From positions 62,001-126,000 of the forward strand of contig NZ_AUAX01000001.1 in assembly GCF_000428945.1 (NCBI RefSeq): 64,000 nucleotides of DNA, in the 5' to 3' direction. The notes beneath the pieces are model-generated. The model saw nothing but the letters and a program-made list of their open reading frames with translations. It ran no database searches and had not been told where the DNA came from. The position numbers and the translations under genes are program-made. Shown piece after piece: positions 24,452 to 33,322 of the stretch (position 1 is the first letter of the stretch; each line of letters begins with the position of its first letter). The stretch comes from Hamadaea tsunoensis DSM 44101. Its GTDB lineage: Bacteria > Actinomycetota > Actinomycetes > Mycobacteriales > Micromonosporaceae.

Positions 24452-26998
24452 GTGTCGGAAGAAGTGAAACCTGCCCGCGTTTGGCCGCGGCGCGTACGCA
24501 AGATCGCCCTGTGGTGTCTCGCCGTCCTCCTCGTGCTCGGCCTCACCGGTTCCGGCCTGCTGATCTGGTCGGTCCGGCGGGCGTTCCCCGAGCATGACGG
24601 CACGCTGACCCTGCCGGGTCTGAGCGCGAAGGTGACCGTCGAACGGGACGAGTACGGCATCCCCCAGGTGTACGCCCAGTCGGCCGACGACCTGTACCGC
24701 GCCGAGGGCTACCTGCACGCGCAGGACCGGTTCTGGGAGATGGACTTCCGCCGGCACGTGACGGCCGGCCGGATCGCCGAACTGTTCGGCGACTCCCAGC
24801 TGGAGACCGACGAATACCTGCGCACGATGGGCTGGCGCCGCGTCGCCGAGCAGGAGTGGAACCTGGTCTCCGCGGACAGCCGCCGCAACCTCACCGCGTA
24901 CGCCGCGGGGGTCAACGCCTGGCTCGCCGCCAACGCGGACAAGGGTTCCGACGGCACCTACGCCCCGAACGGCTCGCTGAGCCTGGAGTACACCGTTCTC
25001 GGCCTGCAGAACGGCGACTACCGGATCGAGCAGTGGGACCCGGTCGACTCGCTGGCCTGGCTCAAGGCGATGGCCTGGGACCTGCGCGGCAACATGGAAT
25101 CCGAGATGCGCCGCGCGGCCCTGCTCGCCAAGGGGATCAGCAAGGAGCAGATCGAGCTGCTGTATCCCGCGTACCCCTATGACCGCAACAAGCCGATCGT
25201 CGGCGGCGGCGCGGTCGCGGGCGTGGGCACCGCGGACGCCGCGTTCAGTGCCACGCAGGTGCCGGCGCCGGTGAAGGACGCGGTCGCCGGCTCCGGCGCG
25301 ATGCTGGACGCGCTGGCCACGGGCATCGACAGCCTGCCGAACCTCATGGGTGACGGCGGCCCGGGCATCGGCTCGAACTCGTGGGTCATCAGCGGTGCGC
25401 TCACCGCGAGCGGCAAGCCGATCCTCGCCAACGACCCGCACCTCAGCCCGTCGCAGCCGGGCATCTGGTACCAGATCGGCCTGCACTGCGCCTGCGGCAC
25501 CGAGGTCGCCGGGTTCAGCTTCTCCGGCGTGCCCGGCGTGGTCATCGGCCACAACGCCCGCGTCGCCTGGGGCTTCACCAACCTCGACCCGGACGTCACC
25601 GACCTGTACTTCGAGAAGGTCACCGGCGATCAGTACGAAGTGGACGGCAAGCTCCAGCCGCTGACCACCCGCCAGGAGACCTTCAAGATCGCGGGTGGCG
25701 CGAGCAAGACCATCACGGTCCGCTCCAGCTCGCACGGCCCACTGCTCTCCGACGTCAGCGAGGACATGCGCAAGCTCTCCACCGACGGGTACGCGGTGGC
25801 GCTGCGCTGGACCGCGCTCGACCCGGGCCGGACGGCGGACGCCCTGTTCGCGCTGAACAACGCCACCGACTGGACCTCGTTCCGGGCCGCGGCCGCGCAG
25901 TTCGAGGTGCCCGCCCAGAACATGGTGTACGCCGACGTCGACGGCAACATCGGCTACCAGTCCCCCGGCAAGATCCCGGTACGCGGCAAGGGCGACGGCC
26001 GGTGGCCGGCACCGGGCTGGGACTCGGCGTACGACTGGCAGGGCTACATCCCGTTCGCGCAGCTGCCGAACGTGCTCAACCCCGCCTCGGGGTACATCGC
26101 GACCGCCAACCAGGCCGTCATCGGGCCGCAGTACCAGCCGTTCCTGACCAGCGACTGGAGCTACGGCTACCGCAGCCAGCGGATCATGGACATGATCACG
26201 TCGGCGACCGGGAAGATCGACCTCGACTACGTGCAGAAGATGCAGTTCGACAACCGCAACGGATTCGCCCCGACCCTGATCCCGTGGCTGCAGAAGACGG
26301 CCCCGAAGGACGCGGCCGACGCGGTGAAGCTGCTCGACGGCTGGGACTTCCAGCAGCCGGAGACCTCCGCACCGGCGGCGTACTACAACGCGGTGTGGAA
26401 GCACCTGCTGGCGCGTACGTTCGACGAGCTGGGCGGCGACTACGCGGCCGACGGCGGCGACCGGTGGTTCGAGGTCGTCCGGTGGCTGCTCGACCACCCG
26501 TCCGACCCGTGGTGGGACGACGCCTCGACGCCGCAGCACGAGCAGGCGGCCGACATCCTGGCCGCCGCGCAGACCGACGCGGTCAAGGAACTGACCGACA
26601 GCCAGGGCAAGACGCCTTCGAAGTGGGCGTGGGGCCGGATGCACACGCTCACCGCCCGCAACGCGACCTTCGGCAGCAGCGGCATCGGGCCGATCGAGTG
26701 GCTGTTCAACAACGAGACCACCGGCGTCAGCGGCGGCGACTCGATCGTCAACGCGACCGGCTGGACGGCCGGGGACGGCTACGAGGTCGACGCGGTCCCG
26801 TCCATGCGCATGATCGTCAACCTGGCGAACCTCGACGACTCCCGGTGGATCCAGCTCACCGGCAACTCGGGGCACGCGTTCCACGCCAACTACGACGACC
26901 AGTACCCGCTGTGGCGTACGGGGAAGACGATCCCGTTCCACTTCGCCCGGGGCTCGATCGACAAGGCGACCGAGAACACCCTCACCCTGACGCCCTAG
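24452..26998 (+). CDS. Penicillin acylase family (S45) Ntn-hydrolase, membrane-anchored
   Basis: Amidase precursor of about 848 aa that autoprocesses into alpha and beta chains. One N-terminal TM (IALWCLAVLLVLGLTGSGLL) anchors it, so catalysis is outside the cell. The alpha-chain start has VTVERDEYGIPQVYAQSADD and GYLHAQDRFWEMD. The processing site is GSNSW, with Ser as the new N-terminal nucleophile of the beta chain, followed by ILANDPHL. Substrates of relatives include beta-lactam side chains, acyl-homoserine lactones and cyclic lipopeptides; which applies here is unknown. GTG 24452 fits the promoter seven bases upstream; ATG 24440 in the same frame is the alternative. A family A repeat follows the stop. 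Confidence 0.92.
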   Translation: MSEEVKPARVWPRRVRKIALWCLAVLLVLGLTGSGLLIWSVRRAFPEHDGTLTLPGLSAKVTVERDEYGIPQVYAQSADDLYRAEGYLHAQDRFWEMDFRRHVTAGRIAELFGDSQLETDEYLRTMGWRRVAEQEWNLVSADSRRNLTAYAAGVNAWLAANADKGSDGTYAPNGSLSLEYTVLGLQNGDYRIEQWDPVDSLAWLKAMAWDLRGNMESEMRRAALLAKGISKEQIELLYPAYPYDRNKPIVGGGAVAGVGTADAAFSATQVPAPVKDAVAGSGAMLDALATGIDSLPNLMGDGGPGIGSNSWVISGALTASGKPILANDPHLSPSQPGIWYQIGLHCACGTEVAGFSFSGVPGVVIGHNARVAWGFTNLDPDVTDLYFEKVTGDQYEVDGKLQPLTTRQETFKIAGGASKTITVRSSSHGPLLSDVSEDMRKLSTDGYAVALRWTALDPGRTADALFALNNATDWTSFRAAAAQFEVPAQNMVYADVDGNIGYQSPGKIPVRGKGDGRWPAPGWDSAYDWQGYIPFAQLPNVLNPASGYIATANQAVIGPQYQPFLTSDWSYGYRSQRIMDMITSATGKIDLDYVQKMQFDNRNGFAPTLIPWLQKTAPKDAADAVKLLDGWDFQQPETSAPAAYYNAVWKHLLARTFDELGGDYAADGGDRWFEVVRWLLDHPSDPWWDDASTPQHEQAADILAAAQTDAVKELTDSQGKTPSKWAWGRMHTLTARNATFGSSGIGPIEWLFNNETTGVSGGDSIVNATGWTAGDGYEVDAVPSMRMIVNLANLDDSRWIQLTGNSGHAFHANYDDQYPLWRTGKTIPFHFARGSIDKATENTLTLTP

Positions 26999-27005
26999 CC
27001 CCCGC

Positions 27006-27088
27006 CCATGATCCCGTTTGGATCAGGGAAATCACCCGAATCATGGCCCATGATTACGTGGCGATCCCTGATCCAAACGGGATCTTGG
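27006..27088. repeat. Family A palindromic repeat, copy 2
   Basis: Arms contain GATCCCGTTTGGATCAGGG and its complement; GATC to GATC is 75 bp (27010-27084). The inner part ATCATGGCCCATGAT is a second hairpin. It lies between the convergent acylase and aldo/keto reductase genes. Confidence 0.92.
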
Positions 27089-27113
27089 CAGGCGGCGGGC
27101 GGGCAGGGAGGCG

Positions 27114-28100
27114 TCAGTGGCCGACGGTGGTCATGCCGGCGGGCGCGTACCGCTCGCCCTGGACCGCCTCGCCGCTGAAGGCCTCCGAGAGCCGGCTCAG
27201 CTGCTCCGCCGACAGTTCGATGTCGTCGGCGGCGCAGTTCTCCTCCAGGTACTTCACCCGCTTCGTGCCCGGGATCGGCAGCACGTCGTCACCCTGGGCC
27301 AGCAGCCAGGCCAGCGCCACCTGGGCCGGCGTACGCCCGATCGCGGTGCCGACCGCGCGTACCTCGTCGACGAGCTTCATGTTGGCGTCGAAGGCGTCCC
27401 CGGTGAACCGGGGCACCGTACGCCGGAAGTCGTCGGCCGCCAGGTCCTCGGAGCTGTTCACGGTCCCGGTGAGGATCCCCCGCCCGACCGGCGAGTACGC
27501 GACCAGCGCCACGCCGAGTTCCCGGCAGGTCGCCAGCATCTCGTCCTCGACGAACCGGGTGAACAGCGAGTACTCCATCTGCACGGCGTTGATCGGGTGC
27601 ACCGCGTGGGCCGCCCGCAGCGTGGCCGGGGAGACCTCGGACAGGCCGATCCAGCGCACCTTGCCCGCCTCGACGAGCTCCTTCATCGCGCCGACCGTCT
27701 CCTCGATCGGCGTCTCCGGGTTGCGCCGGTGCATGTAGTACAAGTCGATGTGGTCGGTGCCGAGCCGGGCCAGCGACGCGTCGCACGCCTCCCGTGCCCA
27801 GGCGCCGGACGAGTCGACCCAGCGCCGGCCGCTGTCCGGGTCCATCCGGTTGGCGAACTTGGTCGCCAGCACGAACTCGTCCCGGCGCGCGCCCAGGACC
27901 CGCCCGACGAGTTCCTCGTTGTGGCCGAACCCGTACATGTCGGCGGTGTCGAAATGGGTGACGCCGAGGTCGAGCGCGCGCAGCAGCGTACGCCCGCTCT
28001 CCGCGTCGTCGCGGGCACCGTAGGCGAAACTCATCCCCATACAGCCGAGACCGAGGGAACTCACCGTGGGGCCGCCCGCCCCGAGAACACGTTGCTTCAT
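27114..28100 (-). CDS. Aldo/keto reductase
   Basis: 328-aa NADPH-dependent oxidoreductase with a TIM-barrel AKR fold. Motifs: [12 protein letters not shown], the catalytic Asp/Tyr segment [17 protein letters not shown], catalytic Lys in ATKF, and active-site His in YYMHR. It resembles AKR13-type enzymes. The physiological substrate is unknown; related enzymes act on reactive carbonyls. ATG 28100 overlaps the MerR gene stop by four bases (ATGA), so the two form one operon and the regulator probably controls this gene. Confidence 0.94.
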   Translation of the reverse strand: MKQRVLGAGGPTVSSLGLGCMGMSFAYGARDDAESGRTLLRALDLGVTHFDTADMYGFGHNEELVGRVLGARRDEFVLATKFANRMDPDSGRRWVDSSGAWAREACDASLARLGTDHIDLYYMHRRNPETPIEETVGAMKELVEAGKVRWIGLSEVSPATLRAAHAVHPINAVQMEYSLFTRFVEDEMLATCRELGVALVAYSPVGRGILTGTVNSSEDLAADDFRRTVPRFTGDAFDANMKLVDEVRAVGTAIGRTPAQVALAWLLAQGDDVLPIPGTKRVKYLEENCAADDIELSAEQLSRLSEAFSGEAVQGERYAPAGMTTVGH

Positions 28101-28492
28101 GAGCTCTGCTCCTGACACTGGTACGCGCGGTACATGCTGATCTTGAAGTCGACGGCTTCGAGGTCCCGTTTGAGGGCGTCGATGCGCTCCAGAACCCGGT
28201 CGCGGTGCCCCTCCAGCAGTTCCAGCCGGGCGTCGTAGGTGCCCGTGCCGGACCGCACGAGCTCGGCGTACCGGCGCATGTCGGCGACCGACATCCCGGT
28301 CCCGCGCAGCTTGGTCAGCAGCCCGAGGAAGCCGATGTCGCCCGCGTTGTAGCGCCGCCGCCCGGCCGAGTCCCGCCCGATCGGCTCGACCAGGCCTTCC
28401 TGCTCGTACCAGCGCAGCGTGTACGTGCTCAACCCGACCGCCTCGGCGGCCTCGCTGACGGAGTAGCTCACGGTCGTTTCCACCGTCGTCAT
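28097..28492 (-). CDS. MerR family transcriptional regulator
   Basis: 131-aa regulator with an N-terminal winged HTH ([20 protein letters not shown], then [19 protein letters not shown]), a dimerising coiled helix (about 80-120: [20 protein letters not shown]) and a short C-terminus with one Cys (YQCQEQSS). There is no metal-binding cysteine set, so it is of the small-effector type common beside aldo/keto reductases. It is translationally coupled to the reductase gene. A palindrome placed between promoter elements upstream is the probable operator. Confidence 0.93.
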   Translation of the reverse strand: MTTVETTVSYSVSEAAEAVGLSTYTLRWYEQEGLVEPIGRDSAGRRRYNAGDIGFLGLLTKLRGTGMSVADMRRYAELVRSGTGTYDARLELLEGHRDRVLERIDALKRDLEAVDFKISMYRAYQCQEQSS

Positions 28493-28507
28493 GACTCCAG
28501 CCTTCCT

Positions 28508-28529
28508 CTTCGAGTACGCTCGAAGTCAA
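28508..28529 (-). promoter_or_regulatory. MerR-type operator/promoter
   Basis: On the minus strand TTGACT (plus 28524-28529) leads into the palindrome CTTCGAG-CGTA-CTCGAAG (28508-28525). MerR activators bind such dyads in the spacer next to the -35. The MerR start is 16 bp downstream, with GGAG as a possible binding site. Confidence 0.75.
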
Positions 28530-28601
28530 CCGTAACCATGATCTCGCTCGACCTGCCGAGCCTCTCTTATCACCTGGTTGACCAGACGTTATCCTGGCGC
28601 G

Positions 28602-29375
28602 ATGGCTCTCTTCGTGATCGGGGACACACACGGGCACAGCACCCAGGTGACCAGTGCGCTCCGCGAAGCCGGCCTGATCGACGCCTCGGGCGACTGGGCC
28701 GGCGCCGACGACAAGCTCTGGTTCCTCGGTGATCTCACCGACCGCGGCCCCGACGGCATCGGCGTCATCGAGCTGATCATGCGCCTGCAGCCCCAGGCGG
28801 CAGCGGCGGGCGGCGAGGTCGGCTGCGTCCTCGGCAACCACGACCTGCTGCTCTACGGCTCGCACTACATCCCGGACGCCCGCATCGCGCCCGACCGCAC
28901 GATCTTCCAGTCCTGGACCCTCAACGGCGGCCGCGACACCGACCTCGAAGCCCTCACCGACCGGCACCTCACCTGGCTCGCCGGGTGCCCGGCCGTCGCC
29001 CTCGTCGACGACCACCTGCTGGTCCACGCCGACACGACGGCGTACCTGGAGTTCGGGACGAGCATCGAGGACATCAACAAGACCGTCGGCACGATGCTCG
29101 CCGAGCGCGACCCCGAGACGTTCGGGCCGCGGATGCGGCTCATCTTCCGCCGCTTCGAGTTCCTCGACCCCGCCCAGGGGCCGTTCCGGGCCCGGATGAT
29201 GCTGGAGTTCCTCGGCGGCTCGCGGATCGTCCACGGGCACTCCACGATCCCCGAGACGTTCCAGGTACCGCCGCCGCTCGTCGACGGCCCGGTCATCTAC
29301 GCGGACGGCCTGGTCGTGGCGGTCGACACGGGCATAGCCCTGGGCGCGCCCTGCCTCGTGGTCCCGCTCTCCTGA
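28602..29375 (+). CDS. Calcineurin-like metallophosphoesterase
   Basis: 257-aa PPP-type phosphatase with the full metal-binding series: GDTHGHS (residues 7-13), [13 protein letters not shown], and the late histidine motifs VHAD and VHGHS. It should be a two-metal cytosolic phosphatase acting on phosphoprotein or nucleotide substrates. ATG 28602 ([12 protein letters not shown]) is chosen because it starts right at the first beta strand; TATCCT lies six bases upstream. The stop is followed at once by a family F element. Confidence 0.9.
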   Translation: MALFVIGDTHGHSTQVTSALREAGLIDASGDWAGADDKLWFLGDLTDRGPDGIGVIELIMRLQPQAAAAGGEVGCVLGNHDLLLYGSHYIPDARIAPDRTIFQSWTLNGGRDTDLEALTDRHLTWLAGCPAVALVDDHLLVHADTTAYLEFGTSIEDINKTVGTMLAERDPETFGPRMRLIFRRFEFLDPAQGPFRARMMLEFLGGSRIVHGHSTIPETFQVPPPLVDGPVIYADGLVVAVDTGIALGAPCLVVPLS

Positions 29376-29515
29376 GATCTTTCAACTTCAATATTTTGTC
29401 CCGGGTTCGTCGATCTCGCCTCCGCTCCTCCCGCGGGAGACCGTTCCGCCCCTATCGCTGCGCTCCGGGGACTCCACTGCCAGGTGAGTGGGGCGAAGCA
29501 TCATCCACCGTCGCC
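29376..29515. repeat. Family F element, forward copy, left side of composite module
   Basis: Starts GATCTTTCAACTTC at the first base after the phosphoesterase stop and continues GGGTTCGTCGATCTCGCC, CTCCCGCGGGAG, CCGTTCCGCCCCTATCGC and CCACTGCCAGGTGAGTGG. It parallels 16981-17115 and is inverted relative to 30018-30155. Confidence 0.85.
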
Positions 29516-29547
29516 CGGTCACCGTTTCACCCTGCACCCCGACCGGC

Positions 29548-29566
29548 CTTTGTCGCGACTGTCCGA
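29548..29566 (+). repeat. 19-bp motif E (CTTTGTCGCGACTGTCCGA), between F and alpha array
   Basis: Exact copy of the 19-bp motif that forms the ends of the modules at 34376 and 46110. A variant with TCCTGAC in place of TCGCGAC lies on the same strand at about 29950-29968, on the other side of the arrays. Confidence 0.85.
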
Positions 29567-29603
29567 TATGGGGGTAGCTCAAGGCTGCGGCGTGATTCGG
29601 CGT

Positions 29604-29891
29604 GATCGAATACCGTCATTACGGCACTGCGAGGCCGATTCCCTTGATCGAATACCGCTATTGCGGCAGAAGAGCGCTCTCCTGCCGTACTGGCGGTATT
29701 TGATCATGCAGTGGGGGCTGGGAATGCCGTAATAGTGGTCAACGATCACCGGCCGCAGGGGCGTTCGGCTTGATCGCGACGCGAAAGCTTGATCAAGTAC
29801 CCGGATGCTGTCAAAAACGGCCCGTTTTGCAGATCCCCGGCTCTTGATCAAGCAATGGAGATCCACACCTACAGATTCCGGGCACTTGATC
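29604..29891. repeat. GATC arrays alpha and beta, copy 2
   Basis: Alpha: forward sites start at 29604 and 29646 (42 bp apart), reverse sites end at 29705 and about 29747; the inner span is 60 bp and the centre AGAGCGCTCT. Beta: forward site GATCAAGTACCCGGATGCTG at 29791, reverse sites ending at 29849 and 29891 (inner span 59, spacing 42). Order, spacing and consensus match 13391-13679, although many site bases differ. No coding potential was seen from 29376 to 30171. Confidence 0.85.
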
Positions 29892-30017
29892 ACCGCCCAC
29901 CACTTCGCGGCCGGACCGATCGCGCCGAGCCTCGGTCGCCCTGTCCGGACTTTGTCCTGACTGTCCGATATGGAGAATGGCCTGTCGACCCGCCGGTGGG
30001 GCGAAAGGGTGACCGGA

Positions 30018-30155
30018 CGGCGGTGAACGATGCGTCGCCCCAGAAAGCTGGCAGTGGAGTCCCCGGAGCGCAGCGACAGGGGCGGAACGGTCTCCCACGG
30101 GAGGAGCGGAAGTGAGATCGACGAACCCGGGACACAATCTTCAAAAGATCTTGGG
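30018..30155. repeat. Family F element, reverse copy, right side of composite module
   Basis: Inverted relative to 29376-29515: GCAGTGGAGTCCCCGGAGCG, GGAACGGTCTCCCACGGGAG, GATCGACGAACCCGGGA, and the tip AATCTTCAAAAGATC. It ends about 17 bp before the glnE stop codon. With the left copy it encloses the alpha and beta arrays. Confidence 0.85.
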
Positions 30156-30171
30156 TTGACATGGAAATGAT

Positions 30172-33087
30172 TCAGACGAAGAGGCGTTCCATGGCTACGC
30201 GGGCTCGGCGGGTGGTGCGCAGGTACTCCTCCAGGAGCAGGTTCGGGTCGTCGCGACCGAGCAGCTGGGCGATGGCGGCGAGTTCCGGCCCGTGCCGCGG
30301 TATCTGGTCCGACGCGCGTCCGCGTACCAGAGTGAGGGCATTGCGCACGCGGGCGGCGAGGCGCCAGGCCGCCTCGAGTGTCTCGGCGTCGGCGCGGGAC
30401 ACCAGGTCGTTGTCCGCGGCGACGGCGAGCGCCGCGAGGGTGCGGGTGGTGCGCAGACCTTCGATCTTGTACGCGTGCCGCAGCTGCCAGAGCTGCACGG
30501 TCCATTCGACGTCGGCGATGCCGCCGCGGCCGAGCTTGGTGTGGGTGAGCGGGTCGGCGGAGCGGGGCAGGCGCTCGGTTTCGACGCGGGCCTTGATCCG
30601 GCGGATCTCGGTGACCTGCTCGCGGCGCAGGCCCCCGGCGGGATAGCGCACAGGCGCGACGAGCCGCAGGAACTCCTCGGCGAGCGAGGCGGAGCCGGCG
30701 ACCGGGCGGGCCCGCAGCAGCGCCTGGGCCTCCCAGATCTGGCTCCAGGTGGCGTAGTAGCGCCGGTACGCGGACAGCGACCGGACGAGCGGACCTTGCC
30801 GGCCTTCGGGGCGCAGGTCGGCGTCGACCCCGAGCGGCGGGTCGGGTGCCGGCGCGGCCAGCAGCGTACGCAGTGCCTCGGCGACGGCGAGGGCGACGCC
30901 CTGGGCGGTGTCGTCGCGCATGCCCTCGGGCGGGTCGTAGACGAACATGACGTCGGCGTCGGACGGGTAGCTCATCTCGTAGCCGCCCAGCCGGCCCATG
31001 CCGATGATCGCGAAGCGGAACTCCGCCGGCGCCTGGGCCTGCGCCCGCGCGACCTCCAGGGCGGCGCTCAGCGTCGCGTCGGTGACGTCCGACAGCGCCT
31101 GGCCGACCCCGTCCAGGTCGACCGGCGGCTCGGGCCGGTACTCGCCCGTTCCACTGAGGACGTCCGCGCAGGCGACGCGGAACAGCTCGCGGCGGCGTAC
31201 GGCGCGGACGGCCCGGATCGCCTCCGCCGGATTCGGGTAGCGCTTGGCGGCCGCGCTCATCGCCGACAGCAGGACGCCCGCGTCACGTGGGGCGAGTTCG
31301 GCGTCGGATGCCATGAGCCGCAACGCTTCCGGGTCGCGGCTGAGCAGGTCGACGGCGTACCGGGAGGTGCCGAGCAGGCGGGCCAGGCGCATCGTGGTGG
31401 TGCCCTCGTCCCGCAGCAGCCGCAGGTACCAGGGCGTGGCGCCGAGCTTCTCCGACACCTGCCGGTACGCGAGCAGCCCGGCGTCCGGGTCCGGCGCGTC
31501 GGCCAGCTCCTCCAGCAGGACGGGCAGGAGCGTCCGCTGGATCGCCGACGTACGCGTCACCCCGCCGGTCAGCGCCTGGATGTGCTGCAGCGCGCGGGCG
31601 GGATCCTTGTAGCCCAGCACTTCCAGCCGGTGCTGCGCCTGTTTCGCGCCGAGCTGCAGGTCGCCCGCGGGCACCTGGGCGACCGCGTTCAGCAGCGGCC
31701 GGTAGAACAGCTTCGCGTGCAGGCGCCGGACCTCGGCCGCGTGGGCGACCCAGTCCGACCGGAACGCCCCCTCGGCGGTACGCGTACCGCCGGCCGTGTA
31801 GCCGAGGGCGTGCGCGAGCCATTCCAGATCGTGCCCGGCCGCCGGGACGGTGTGCGTACGCCGGAGCTTCTGCAGCTGCAACCGGTGCTCGACCTCGCGC
31901 AGGAACCGGTACGCGAGCACGAGCGCCTCGCCGTCCCGCCGCCCGACGTAGCCGCCGTCCACAAGGGACCTCAGCGCGGTCAGCGTGTTCGGCGACCGGA
32001 GCGTCCCGTCGGCCCGCCCGTGCACGAGCTGCAGCAGCTGGACGGCGAACTCGATGTCCCGCAGCCCGCCCGGGCCCCGCTTGATCTCCCGGTCCGCCTC
32101 CGTACGCGGGATCTGGTCGACGATCCGTTTGCGCATCGCGCGGGTGTCCTCGACCGCCTCCGGCCGCTCGGCGGCGTGCCAGATCAACGGCTGCAGCGCG
32201 ATCAGCCAGGTACGGCCGAGCGCCACCTCCCCGGCGACCGCCCGGGCCTTGAGCAGCGCCTGGAACTCCCAGGTACGCGCCCACCGCTTGTAGTACGCGA
32301 GATGGCTGGCCAGCGTACGCACGAGCGGGCCCTGGCTGCCCTCCGGCCGCAGATTGGCGTCGACCGGCCACGCGACCTGGCCGCAGATCTCCATCAGCCC
32401 GGCCGCGACGGCGGTGGCCCCGGCGAGATCCTCGTCCTCGGCGGCCACGAAAACGACGTCTACATCGGACACGTAATTGAGTTCGACGCCGCCGCACTTG
32501 CCCATGGCGATCACGGCCAGCCGGGGCTTCTTCTTCACCTTCGCCGCCGCCATGTGGTACGCCGCCCGCAACGTGGCGTCGGCGAGCCCGGTCAGCTCGG
32601 CCATGGTCTGCTCGACGTCGAGACGGTCGGCGAGATCACCGGCCGCGATCCGCAACAGCCCCCGCCGGTACGCGAGCCGCAGCGCGCGTACGTCGGGCAG
32701 GCCGCTGTGCACCTCGTGACGGGCAGACGCCTGCTTGCGCCCGCCGGCGAGGCAGCGCCACTCGCCCTTCGTGACCGCCAGATGGTCGCCCAGGGCCTCC
32801 GACGAGCCCAGCACCGTGATCAGCCGGTCCCGCAGGTCGGGATCGCCGCCGCACGCCTCGACCACGTCGGGGTCGCGCTCGTGCATCCGGGCCAGCTGCC
32901 GCAGCGCCAGATCGGGATCGGCGGCCCGGCGCAGCTGGTCGAGGATGAGGGCGGCCTCCTCGTCGACCGGGCGCTGGGCGTCGACCTCCCACAGGTTCAT
33001 GCCGGCCGGGCCGAGCAGGGCCACCGGATCGTTGCGACCGGCGGCGGCGGTGAAGCCCCACCGGGCCAGACGTCCGATACCCGTCAT
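30172..33087 (-). CDS. glnE: Bifunctional glutamine synthetase adenylyltransferase/adenylyl-removing enzyme
   Basis: 971-aa enzyme that adds AMP to, and removes it from, the tyrosine of GlnA in response to nitrogen signals. There are two nucleotidyltransferase domains: the first with GKCGGVELNYVSDVDVVFV (about residue 210) and the second with GMGRLGGYEMSYPSDADVMFV (about 700). Each is followed by a helical DUF294-like region with RRGPGG-type loops (IKRGPGGLRDIEF, LGRGGIADVEW). Its substrate gene glnA, with the matching tyrosine, is in the same window. ATG 33087 lies three bases after a 54-codon reading frame, so translation may be coupled. Confidence 0.97.
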   Translation of the reverse strand: MTGIGRLARWGFTAAAGRNDPVALLGPAGMNLWEVDAQRPVDEEAALILDQLRRAADPDLALRQLARMHERDPDVVEACGGDPDLRDRLITVLGSSEALGDHLAVTKGEWRCLAGGRKQASARHEVHSGLPDVRALRLAYRRGLLRIAAGDLADRLDVEQTMAELTGLADATLRAAYHMAAAKVKKKPRLAVIAMGKCGGVELNYVSDVDVVFVAAEDEDLAGATAVAAGLMEICGQVAWPVDANLRPEGSQGPLVRTLASHLAYYKRWARTWEFQALLKARAVAGEVALGRTWLIALQPLIWHAAERPEAVEDTRAMRKRIVDQIPRTEADREIKRGPGGLRDIEFAVQLLQLVHGRADGTLRSPNTLTALRSLVDGGYVGRRDGEALVLAYRFLREVEHRLQLQKLRRTHTVPAAGHDLEWLAHALGYTAGGTRTAEGAFRSDWVAHAAEVRRLHAKLFYRPLLNAVAQVPAGDLQLGAKQAQHRLEVLGYKDPARALQHIQALTGGVTRTSAIQRTLLPVLLEELADAPDPDAGLLAYRQVSEKLGATPWYLRLLRDEGTTTMRLARLLGTSRYAVDLLSRDPEALRLMASDAELAPRDAGVLLSAMSAAAKRYPNPAEAIRAVRAVRRRELFRVACADVLSGTGEYRPEPPVDLDGVGQALSDVTDATLSAALEVARAQAQAPAEFRFAIIGMGRLGGYEMSYPSDADVMFVYDPPEGMRDDTAQGVALAVAEALRTLLAAPAPDPPLGVDADLRPEGRQGPLVRSLSAYRRYYATWSQIWEAQALLRARPVAGSASLAEEFLRLVAPVRYPAGGLRREQVTEIRRIKARVETERLPRSADPLTHTKLGRGGIADVEWTVQLWQLRHAYKIEGLRTTRTLAALAVAADNDLVSRADAETLEAAWRLAARVRNALTLVRGRASDQIPRHGPELAAIAQLLGRDDPNLLLEEYLRTTRRARVAMERLFV

Positions 33088-33090
33088 GGG

Positions 33091-33255
33091 TCAGCTGTTG
33101 ATCTGGTTCAGGTCGAGCGCGAACGGAAACGGCTGAGCGAATCCCATCCGGCCGTCCGCCGGAATGGTGGCCCGCAGCGCGTAGCCGGCATCGACCTCCT
33201 CGCCGAGGCCGTCGAGATACTGGGGCGAGCGCAGGCGGTCGTCGGAGATCGTCAC
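33091..33255 (-). CDS. 54-aa reading frame upstream of glnE, possible Uma2 C-terminal remnant
   Basis: GTG 33255 has GGGAGG seven bases upstream. The frame encodes 54 residues ending ADGRMGFAQPFPFALDLNQ and INS. That ending resembles the final strand pattern of Uma2-family (restriction-endonuclease-like) proteins, where a hydrophobic PFPV-xx-DL motif closes the domain. Without the catalytic N-terminal part it would be inactive. It ends three bases before glnE and could act only as a coupling reading frame. Identity is tentative. Confidence 0.5.
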   Translation of the reverse strand: MTISDDRLRSPQYLDGLGEEVDAGYALRATIPADGRMGFAQPFPFALDLNQINS

Positions 33256-33278
33256 TTCGCCACCTCCCGGCTGCGGTC

Positions 33279-33318
33279 TGTCGGCTCCCGTAAGGATCTG
33301 TCGGCTCCGGTAAGGATA
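33279..33318. repeat. Two tandem 20-bp repeats upstream of the 54-codon frame
   Basis: CTGTCGGCTCCCGTAAGGAT followed directly by the same 20 bases with one change (G for C). It sits in the promoter region of the small frame and glnE, so it may be a paired regulator site. Confidence 0.7.
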
Positions 33319-33322
33319 TCGC

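Noticed and set aside
28578-28601. -35/-10 pair TTGACC and TATCCT for the phosphoesterase
   Set aside because: Only six bases separate the hexamers, so they cannot be one promoter; TATCCT alone remains a possible -10.
27114-29240. 708-aa frame joining the aldo/keto reductase to upstream sequence
   Set aside because: The N-terminal half is the antisense shadow of the phosphoesterase and an out-of-frame reading of merR. The reductase start at 28100 is fixed by the ATGA overlap with merR.
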